Shown: positions 21,701-32,294 of the stretch, piece after piece
Layout: every line of letters begins with the position of its first letter
Numbering within the stretch: the stretch's first letter is position 1
DNA from: Monoplex corrugatus
Lineage: Eukaryota; Mollusca; Gastropoda; Littorinimorpha; Ranellidae
NCBI GenBank assembly: GCA_030674185.1
Contig: CM060307.1
Location: 48,553,181 to 48,617,180 of the forward strand
Reading direction: 5' to 3'
DNA length: 64,000 nucleotides
Notes under the pieces: generated by a model
The model's input: the letters and a program-made list of their open reading frames with translations, nothing else
Database searches by the model: none
What the model was told of the DNA's origin: nothing
Made by a program: the position numbers and the translations under genes

Positions 21701-22544
21701 GGGGCGAGCACAGAATCGACAGAACCGGAGTTGAGTCGATCACCGTGCCGGGCAGTGTGAGGGCCGTAAAATGACGAAAATTCAACTGAGCCGGAGCTGA
21801 GTTGAGGGCTCGTGGTCATCGCAACCGAACCGTAGCTGGGTTGCGATGACTTGTCGATAGTGTGAAAGAGAGAAGACGTGAAAGGGAGAGACGAAGTTGA
21901 AGAGAGAGCGGTTTGTTCACCGGTGGAACCACCCCTTTGTGGGTTTGAGAATTCGGCGGACGAAATCTTCTTAACCCTCGCTTTGCCACCCAATCGTTTC
22001 ACATAAGTTTCTCCCTTAAACGAAAACATAGGCAAGACACAAAAACAACAACGACAATCGATCGATCGCGTAGCGAAATCGAAAAATACTTAGCTGCTCA
22101 GAGCGTACGAGGCGAGCTGGAAGATGGCTGCCGAGAAAAGAGGAAGAACACCTGCGCATGCGCAAGACGTAGACACTCTCAGAGTTACTGTCCCTTCGGA
22201 CTTTATTGTTACGAGGCAGAATTGGCAAACCGCTGCCGCTTATTGCATTTGTGAGCCACGGTATAGTATGTGTAATTAAAAATGTTTTTCTCAAAATTCC
22301 AGTTGATGGAGATAAAACAACTGGTGTTAACAAGATAACAAGATTTTATTTTAGCTCAGTGCACAGACACAAGGAAAATGTTTTGGCTATGCATACAATC
22401 ACACTCACCCTCACAACAATAACAATATTCGACATCAAAAAAGACATATTTGTCGGTCTTCCCCGGAATCGAAGAAACACACGCACATAATCCAAAAAGA
22501 CATATTTGTCGGTCATCCACGGAATCGAAGAAACACACGCACAC

Positions 22545-22600
<56 letters not shown>

Positions 22601-25600
22601 CTCAAGCCACGGCACCCAAATCCGAGACACCTTAGCGGGCCACCCTTTGGTTCTGCCCTGCCGGCTAATTTACAGCGTGCATCTCACCCTCCCCTTCCAC
22701 TCTCCACACCACCCTCACCTGTCCCGTGGCGAGTCTCAGGCGCGTGGAAGTACAGGCCTACAGATTGACCTAGATTCGAGCAGGCCTACTCTGTTTAGAG
22801 GTGTGGTGACAATTAGTTTGATCAAGTTAGTACTATACGCACTGGACTGGGCACAGTTTTCTGTCTAGGTCCAAAGCTGTCCAAAATGGTGGACAGAGGG
22901 CAGATGTTTATCTCTGGACAAGGATCCTCAAGATCCTGGTTCTTAGCACAGAATTCAGGGAAAAATCAAAGAAACCATCCTCCAGAAGGTTTATAACAGT
23001 TGGGTTGCCACCAGGGGCGTGGATTTCGCTCCTGTGCCTCCTCAAACCTAAGGTGAGAAAGAAGGTGGTCCGGAAGGTCAGAGCATCTAGAGGTATAGAA
23101 CCCAAGGCTTGAAATGCTCCTTGCGAAAAGAGTTTAGTATGATGAAAATGCCCCAAGCTGGAAGTCTTCTCAGGTTCCTGACCTCTTAAAGTGCTGCTAC
23201 TCTGACAGTCACTCCCTGGTGGAAGCTGTCAGAGAGAATAGGTCTCTGAGCTGTGCTATGGTAGTGGAAACGGCTATGCGGTAGCCTCTGACTGTGCTAG
23301 TAGATAAGCCTAGTAAATCACAGGAGAGATGTGCATTGTTTCCAGAGGGTTCTCACAAGCCATGATCAAAGCCTACTGACAGGCTCAACTAGATTTGAGT
23401 GTGTTATACCCCAGAGCCCATGAGGCTAGAACTACTGGCACCTTTGTGGTTCTCTAGAAAGCTCCGTACAGTGCAAGTTTGAAGGCAGCATACAAACGCT
23501 CTGAAAACCCTATGAAAATTAAAACAGACCAGTCACCATGGCGTAGTGGTTAGTGCAATGGACTACTTACTGGAAGGTTGTGGGTTCAATTCCCGATCAG
23601 TCCCTTCAAGAATCATTGTGGGATTTTTCAGCTCTAACCAGCTCCTACCCAGAGTTGGGCGTGCTATGGGCTCATTTGGAAGACTGGGACCACACAGTCA
23701 AGTCTCATCCATTTCACAGATGCATCTCTGAGGGTGTTGCTCAAATCTTCTGACCAGCACCGCAGGTATCTGTATCCTTTGGGCCTGGTTGACACCAGGA
23801 TATATTATGACAGTAAGCTTAAAGCCCTGTCAAGCAGTCTCAACCCTAGATGGAACTCCAAAGCATCATAATAGGTTCCCAAAAGCCCCCCAACTTATTT
23901 CAGAATTGATTATCAAGAAGTAGTTAAACAGAAAGATATTTTCATTCTGATTCCAAAGGTAACTTTATTTTTTTTCTATGACAATTAGTTCAAAAGTTAT
24001 TCAAATTTGAAAACGGCTCTATATAGGGTCAAAAGCGTACATTTTTGAAATTGAGCAAAATAGCAACTTTGAGGCACCGTAAAACCCTCATTTTCAACAA
24101 GGTATCAATGAAAATTGGTAGATCAGCTCTCATTAGCATATAAAACAGCTGTGATTTATTTCTAGGGTGTACACTTATTAGTTATCTAATTACAAGCCCC
24201 TAAAATCCATAAAAACTGTAAAATCGCAGTCGCCGATGAGGCAAAACTGAAAATGATAATATCTAAGCTTCTAATTGACATACAAGCATGATTTTTATAT
24301 CAAAATGTTTGTTTTGAAAAGATCTATGCACCAGGTATAATTAGAAAGATATCTGAACATTATTCTAAAAATTCATTTTTTTCTAGTATTGTGGCTAGTT
24401 ATTGAGGAAAAATCAGCACCCCCGCATGGCATAAAACATCAAAATGATTTTGTGAAACATTAATTAATCATTTTCATAAAACAATTGTCAAATAACAACT
24501 CAGCTGTTCAATAGTTTTTATGTATCATACATGTTTATGAAATGTTTTAAATTCAATACCATGGGGAGACATCATAATGACATCACTTCAATGACAGGTA
24601 CGCTCTGGATATCTCCTCTACATCTGACACCTTCCACTGCCTCATGTTATGCGCAACAGGGTTCACATCCAAGTTCCATTTGAACACATAGCAGCTCTCA
24701 GTTTCTGCTTCATCATCAGCACTAGGCCACTTGAATAAGTCACCTACATCACTTTTCGCAAGGTACTTGACCATTGCCTTCTCTTTGCTGATGATCTTGG
24801 TTACAGTTCCGACATAAAAATTGTTGTCATAAAAGACAGCCACCCATTCGCCAATATGCTCGAACGATGGGGGCTGAAACTGGTCATGGCCAAAGTCTAA
24901 CTCTTGGAACTCGTCGAGATGTGGTGTCCTGGCTGCTGGCTCCACGGTGTCTCCACTGTCAAGATGGTCCTTCAGCGCTTGGATTAGCTCTTCAAGGGGT
25001 CCTGTCAGCCTCAGCCTACCTTTTTTCAATAAGACTGTCTTTTGGTACCTAATCTGGTCCTTGATGGCTTGTAGAAGAAGGTTGGCATCCTGCCGCCTGT
25101 GCCGGCTAACCAGCCTATCAACATCATCTGCTGTATTACAGGGGCCACCAATAAGCATTAGCTTCTGAATGAGTTCAGCCTTTTTTGCCGCTTCCTTTGC
25201 CTCCTTCGCAAGCTTCTTTGCCCTGGAATCAATCAGCTTCTGGCGAAGGCGGAGCATGACAGCTTCTTCCTCTGCCCGATTCTGTGCACGAAGAGCCTTG
25301 CCTTTCTTTCGCCCGAAAGCCAGCAAATTTGCAGCCTCAGCTGTCCGCTTCCCTTGAAGCCACTCAGATGTGTGGTTGTGGCAGAGCATATTGGTTGATG
25401 TTCGCTGGTGAGTGGTTGAGTTTCGGGCCTTGTTAATGTCATAATCAAGATCACCAAAGACATTTTCTCCTAGTAGGTTGGTCAGAGGGCAATGGTCTAG
25501 TTCAGGGGGCATCTCAGCAGGCGGTCCCCCATAGATGTTTCCTGGTAGAAAGTCAGTCAGTTGTGTCATGAGCTTATCACGCATTCCTGGCATCAGCTGC

Positions 25601-28600
25601 TGGAGCGCAGACTTGACTGCTTCCTTGTGCTGAGATGCCCACCTGTCTACAGCATCTCTGAGCCTCTGCCGCTTACCAGCTATCTCAAACTCTCCACCAA
25701 AGATGCCAGGAAATTGGGGATTAAGAAGGTCAGAAGAGTCTTGTTCCCAACTTCTCATCTTGTTGTCCATGGCCTGGATGTACTGATGTAGCTGTGTGTA
25801 TTTCACTCTGCTATCAAGGAGCTCCCAGTAAGGGCCAGTGATTCGAACAAAAATCAGGGCAACAGCACAGACAAATACCATCAACCTACTGTCCTCGAGG
25901 TCTGCTCTGAGGCTGTCTATCTTCAGGTTGTTGTGCTCGAGTGATGGAAAGAACGAGCGGAGGTGGTCATGGTGGTAAATGACAGCTGCTGCACCTTCAA
26001 AGAAACAATTAAAACGGTTGCTTCTGTAGCTTGTCACCAGACTTGTCACATCTTCTTCTTTACAATGAGCTAGCCAGTCCTGTCTGCACCCATTTTTTTC
26101 ATCACCTCTGGGGCCTACCAGGTCACAAGTGTGGTGAATGACACGATGTGTGGCGGATTCTGAGGAGTTGCCAAAGATGGTGAACCTGCTGTCCTTGTCC
26201 CTGCCAAGTTTTTCCCTGGTGACTGAGGCAGCAATGACTTCCTTCTCCATGATTTTTAATGTGGTCTCACAAGCCCTCTGCAAGCCAATAAGGAAATGGG
26301 CGTTGCAAAAGAGAAAATGAACAACAGTCTGATGGCCAATCTTTGTCTTGAGAAATTCAAGGAGGACGGTATTGAACTTTTTCATAACTGCGGCCCTATC
26401 AGACATGACACTTGTAAGTTTAGAAAGAATTTGTCTGAAAACCTCATCCTGCACCTGCTCAGAATATTCTGCAAATAACTCAGCCACACACCCAAGCTGG
26501 TTGATGGTAAGTTGCAGCAGTGTGGCAGAGTCTTCGGTGGCGACTGTTTTAAATCCAAATGACAGTGTTTCTGTTGGACTTATATCAAGTGTCACTTGTT
26601 GGCTTACATAGCACTTCTTCTGCCTCGATGTTGCATCGGTATGGAGGGTGATATTTGATGACTCTAGAATTTTCTCTGCTATTTGGACATTTGCGAGTAC
26701 TTGCCCTTCATCTAAAATGTTACTTACAGTTTGGGCTGTTGGGAGGTCTTTTTCACAAATTTATAATCAAAAATGCCTTCGCCCACAATCTTAATAACAT
26801 CTGAACATCTGGTAGTGGGGGTGTGGGCTTGGGAATGAAGGGCTAAGACTGTTTTTCTGATGTTGTCCTTAAATCGATTCCCTTCCTCTCTCACCCTTGT
26901 ATCTATCCTCTCCTCACCCCTTGCTGCTGAAATCTCAGAATTCAAAACCTTGAGCTCTTCTTGGAGGGCAGAAATTCTTTGATCTTGTTCTTGAACACGC
27001 TGCTTCTTGCGCCGCAGATCACGCTCTAAATTATATACTGTGCGCTGATGTTCTTCTGAAGCCTCCTGTGCAGCCTCCTTTGCAGCTTTTAGGTCACCTT
27101 CAGCCTTATCAGCTCTCTTTTCAGCGCTCTTCAAGTTCTGCAGCTTGTCCTGCAATCGCTGTAGTCGCTCTGGCTGTAGCTGTTGAACTGTCAGCTTCAG
27201 GGTCCTCACCTCCTCTTGTAAACTTAAATTAAGTCGTTGCTGCTCTGTTGCGTCTTTCATCTCCTCAACCAGCTTAAACTTGTCCCTTGAAAGATCTTGC
27301 ACAGTGCAGCTCAGTACTGCTACCTGCTCTTCCCCTACTTTAAGCTGCTCAGATTGCTTTAGGATCTTCTTTTCTGCTTCTTTCAATCTTACTTCAGTTT
27401 CAGTAGGTGCAGCCTTCCCACTTGACGAAGGAGCAGCTTGCAAAATAAATGGCTGACCTAGGAAAAGAGCCAAGTTCTTTTCGCGATCCTCTCCTTTTTT
27501 ACGAAGGAGTTTGTCATAACTTTCTTTCATTTTCCTGATGGCGTGCTTCAGCCTTGAATTTTCTTTCTCCTTCTCCTCCTTTCCCTCATCCAATTTAAGC
27601 AGTGTTCGCATCCAATGAACGGTGAAAAAAGCCCCACAATCCTCTCTCTTCCTAAACTGTTCAATGTCTAAAACCACCACATTAGTGACATCTGCTCCTG
27701 ACACAGAAACAGCTTCTTTAGCAAGAAGGATATTCCTCCTCAATCCCAGCTTCTGCAGGACGGGGAAACGAAGTCCAAGTCAAGTTGATTGTCCAGGATC
27801 TTCTGACAGGCAATGTCGTCTGCAGAGGCATCAGCAAGCATCTTCTTGAGACGAGAGATGAGGCCCTTGATGCGATCAGCAGGGTAGCTTATATCAGGGA
27901 AGAGACGTTCAGCAAACCAATGGGTGACCTGTGAAAAAAGAAACTTTTATTAATATCATGAACACATTATCATCAAAAGACACAAAGATCACAAGCGTAG
28001 AAAATTTATTTAAGTTCAGAAACTTTACATTAGTGCAGAAACTTTATATGAAACTTTTATAAATCCTATTTACCCATAATAATAATAATAATAAATATTT
28101 TATTTATATAGCGCAAAATCTTGATAAAATCAAATCTAAGCGCTGAGCGTATACATGCATACATACCTACATACATATGAGCGTATACATGCATACATAC
28201 ATGCATACATACTTACATACATACTTACATACATAAATCTAAGCTGAGCATATACATGCATACATACATACATACATAAATCTAAGCGTATACATACATA
28301 CATACATACATACATACATACATACATACATACGTACGCACATGCATACATAATAATTACAACATTTATACAGCGCAAAATCTCGACAAAATCAAATCCA
28401 AGCGCCTGCATTAATTAAAGAATATTTTTTAGCTTATTGATATATGTTGTCACCATTGTCACAGATTATATGAAAAATCTAATTAATCATTAGAACTGCA
28501 GTGTTAAGCTGAAAAAAGAAAGAAAAGTTAAACGATATGACACTGATTCAACACAAGCCACAATAGATATCACTCAAGCCAAAATATGTGCCGTTCTGCA

Positions 28601-31592
28601 AAAGAGTTTACAGTAGTTAACACAGAAAAACAGTTATTTCTTACATCATTGTAGGTCTTGTCTGGTGTTGTCTGGCGTAGTAGCTCCAACTGGAGGAGAA
28701 GCCTGTTTGTCAAGGCAACTTTGGGGGATGTGGTGGTCTACCCTTCTTCCCTGGTACAAAAGAAGCCTTTAGGGCTTCAAAAATGCTGTCTCCTGTAAAA
28801 GAAAGAAAGATTGAAACATGAAATGATTGTCTCCACATTTGACATCCATGTGATAATTAAACAACAGGAAAATGTATCCATTTAAATAAATGACTTAATC
28901 ATTTGATTACTTATTCCCTCTTTCCTATTCCCTATTTCATTGACACACATTTCAAAACTTGCATTATCAGAAACATGTCTTTTTTTTGTCTTTTTTTTTT
29001 TTTTAACTAATACATGTAGGCCTATATTAAAATAAACAAGTTTAGTGATGTCAAAAATCAGGTTCAAACTCAAGTTATCATGTATGTCTAAAGCCTGCCT
29101 GAAAGTTATTTGCAAATTGAAAAGAAATATACAACACATGAATATCATATAAATTCAGTTTATGTGACTTGTATAGCACACTGACACAGAAAGGAGGATT
29201 CTGAAGCCTTTGCATTCTTACCCCGATAGCAGACGATGTTTTGAAACGGGTCACGTGACTAAACCTTTTTAAAATTCCAGCTGCACTCTACAATTTCGTG
29301 CAAAATATTTACCTGAAGTAAGAGTCAAACATGTCTACTAAGCAATAAAAGCATTCATTTTGTGTTTGGAGCTATAAGAATAATTAATTTTGCCAGCGAT
29401 GAGGGAGACCCTCTAGTCCGATGTTACACACTCGAACCAAGTAGAGCTTCTCATCTCAATCGATCGACTTTACTCGGTCGTAACAGAAAATTATAAGCTT
29501 TTATGCCGAAGTTAAGCTACAAATCAATAAAAGAAGAAGTGTACTTACCAACAAGATCATTCAAATTCGGTGGATCAGTCACAGGCTGATGCAAAGTCGA
29601 ATCTTCGCCGATTGGGTCGGTCACAGATACATCGAGTGCAGCCATGTTTTGACGCGTCACTAGGTAAGCGCCCTTCGCTCGAAACTCACTTTGTTTATGT
29701 TCTTCTCGCGGCTCTCTCTACCGGTACAAACCGCACATCGGCTGAATATTTACATGGTTAAAAAGCTGAAATGTTCCTCTCTGTTCACATATAATTTTGG
29801 AAACGATCGATGCTTTGTTTTGAGTTGAAAATCGTCCGAACCGGTTTCAAACCGGGTTTTCAGAACCTATTTTTAGAGCGACCTACTTCATTTAAATATC
29901 ATGTGAACGAGCTGAAAGCGCTCTTTCCATTGGTGTGATTATTTTTACCGTCCAATGGCTGTACGCGTATAGAACGGGATTTAAAACCGCCCGCCTTTTT
30001 AGGTCTCATCGTCTGCCATTTCAGACGTCAAATTCCGAAAGTGATAGACGACATTTTCAAAGTCATCAATCTTCGGTTTTAAAACAAACAGAATAAAACG
30101 AACATGGTAGATGATAAAAAAGATATCAAATGTTTGTTTCATCAAGTTTTTATTCGATTTTATTCACTCACAACCAGTCAATCGATGATTAAAGACAGGC
30201 TAAAATTAGGTCAAATTAACGTAGCGGACAGCCTAAGCGGGGGGCTTTTGGGAACCTAATCATAATTATCATCCTCATTGACATCATTATTGTCGCAGTA
30301 CAAAAACTGTTTGAGCTTCTATGGCCACTAAGGTGGTGTAAAAAATGGGACAAAAAGAAAAGATGAGCTCAAAGGTCACCTCCTGGAGTGCAATGATCCT
30401 GAAAAAAAAGATACATATATCTAAAAAAAAAAAAAAAAATTAAAACAGAGTTTTGAAGCTTAGAGATCGAGTGACTGAGCAAGTGAGAAAGAATGTGTAT
30501 ATATGTGTGTGCTGTGTGCGTTCATGTGTGTCCAAATGTATGACTCTTAAGAAAGAAAGAGAAAAGGAGAGATGGGGATGGGGTCAGTGGGGGTAAGATG
30601 CAATGAATTACATTTGCCAAAAACCATAATTCAACTTGTAAGGTTAGGAAGATTTTACGTAAGATCATAGACAATAGCTTTATCGATGTAAGTAATTAAT
30701 TATGCATACCTATAATTACTGTAAACAACATAAGTAAACCTACCGTTGGTGGACATTGTTCCAAGTCTGCCATGCAGGTGACCATGACCCAAAGCTGCTT
30801 TTCCCAAGAAAACTGGATAGGATGGTGGGTTTATTGGCATGGCACACTGTGTTAGCAGCAATGTTTGGTATTGCTGTTGTTAAAGTGCTGATTTTTCTTG
30901 ACAGGGCTTGGCTATTCTGGAAAACGCCTGGAAGCAGAAAAAGCCAACATTGTTACTGCACTGCAGTGTCTAGATTACTTCTTACATACATCTATAAGAT
31001 TTCTGCAGACTCACACAACCACAAACTAACCAAAAATCCAACCAAATTCTCAGATCTCAAGTGATTCACACCAAAATCTAAGCAGAAACTGTCAAAAATA
31101 TGCAGTGGATTACCATGTTACTTCTGATTGACGAGAAAGTGAAATGGGAGAAACATCCCAAATAAAATACAACAGTAATAAAACAAATAAAAACAGAACA
31201 TCAACCAATGTCTTTTGTAAAAATATCAAAACATTGGACAATGAGAATTCCATCTCAATCTCAAAGGTGGGGGGGGGGGGGGGGAGAGAGAGAGAGAGAG
31301 ACAGAGACAGACAGACAGAGGAGCAGAGACAGAGGCAGAGAGACAGAGAAAGACAGAAAGAGAGATAGGGAGAGGGAGCTCAGATATATCATATAGTGAA
31401 CATTTCTGAACGCCAATTCCATTATCAATGCATCATTCAACCGATCATATCAGATTCGATCTTCCTGCCACCTTGCAAACAAGTTCCTATTCAACATAAC
31501 AACAGCCACCAGCACACACTTTGACACGGTAACCGTAATGTCAGTGAGCGAGCGAGCGAGCGGGTGGGCAAGTGAGCGACCGAGCGAAAGAC

Positions 31593-31672
<80 letters not shown>

Positions 31673-32121
31673 TGTTAGGGTACGTTCATACTGCCACTCA
31701 CGACTGTCGTACGGACAGACAAAAATCGTGCGGGTGGGAAAAACTCCTCATTTTACTTGCGCTGCTGAAGATGTTCATACTGCCACAGACACGCACGCAC
31801 GACCAAAAAAGTTGTGCGTGCTTGCTACACTTCAGTCGTGCATGCGGATGGACAGAAGTCCTGAGGGCGAGGCCAACCCTTCTTTTTTATCACTGGCCAT
31901 CCTCTGCGCGTTCATACTGAAACGCTTCTGTACATGTGTGCAGGTCAAGAGACAATACTGTGCTTAAATTTTCAGTCATTTTTAACAAAAGATGGAAGAC
32001 GAGAAGCTGATTTCCGAAGTCAGGACTCGACCCTTCCTTTGGAACAAGTCTGACAGAAATCATTTCAACAGAGACATGATCGCCGAGGCATGGAACAACA
32101 TTGCAAAAGAAATTGGAGGAG

Positions 32122-32177
<56 letters not shown>

Positions 32178-32226
32178 ATGCATGCGTGTGTGATTATGTG
32201 TGCTTGCGTGTGTGTATGTGTGTGAT

Positions 32227-32294
<68 letters not shown>

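Larger units (their letters stand above)
16527..22281 (-). mobile_element. Complete DIRS-type retrotransposon, 5,755 bp
   Basis: Oriented on the - strand. In order from its 5' end it has a right inverted terminal repeat, gag, RT-RNase H, tyrosine recombinase, an internal complementary region and a left inverted terminal repeat. This is the DIRS-1 layout. The two terminal repeats share about 122 bp almost identically (16577-16699 against 22128-22250) but differ at their outermost ends. No target-site duplication is visible, as expected for tyrosine-recombinase integration. GC content is much higher than in the surrounding intron. It is inserted in an older DIRS-family relic within MRPL35 intron 2. 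Confidence 0.95.
22282..23290 (-). pseudogene. Old DIRS-type recombinase relic, N-terminal part
   Basis: On the - strand 23280 down to about 22900 reads STTIAQLRDLFSL, LDALTFRTTFFLTLG, then LRRHRSEIHA (the first catalytic Arg region). At about 22335-22285 it reads CFISINWNFEKN. These align with the intact recombinase blocks before RTSISRW. The chain then continues across the DIRS insertion at 16526. A CA microsatellite, a 58-bp duplication and dispersed repeat C have also landed inside it. Confidence 0.75.
23872..30258 (-). mobile_element. Unclassified 6.4-kb DNA transposon with one large gene
   Basis: Ends are inverted repeats: TAGGTTCCCAAAAGCCCCCC at 23872 and its exact inverse ending at 30258. 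They are flanked by a 7-bp direct repeat ATCATAA (23865-23871 and 30259-30265). The only gene is on the - strand and fills the interior. TIR start and TSD length do not settle the superfamily: hAT-like ends usually go with 8 bp, and P or Dada types with 6-8 bp. It lies in MRPL35 intron 2, next to a SINE. Confidence 0.88.

Noticed and set aside
23538..23612. Possible tRNA gene
   Set aside because: Boxes A and B are present, but the acceptor stem does not close and a SINE body follows; called as a SINE instead.
28141..28345. Regularly spaced repeats that might suggest a CRISPR-like array
   Set aside because: Simple CATA microsatellite in an animal intron. No CRISPR array exists in the window.
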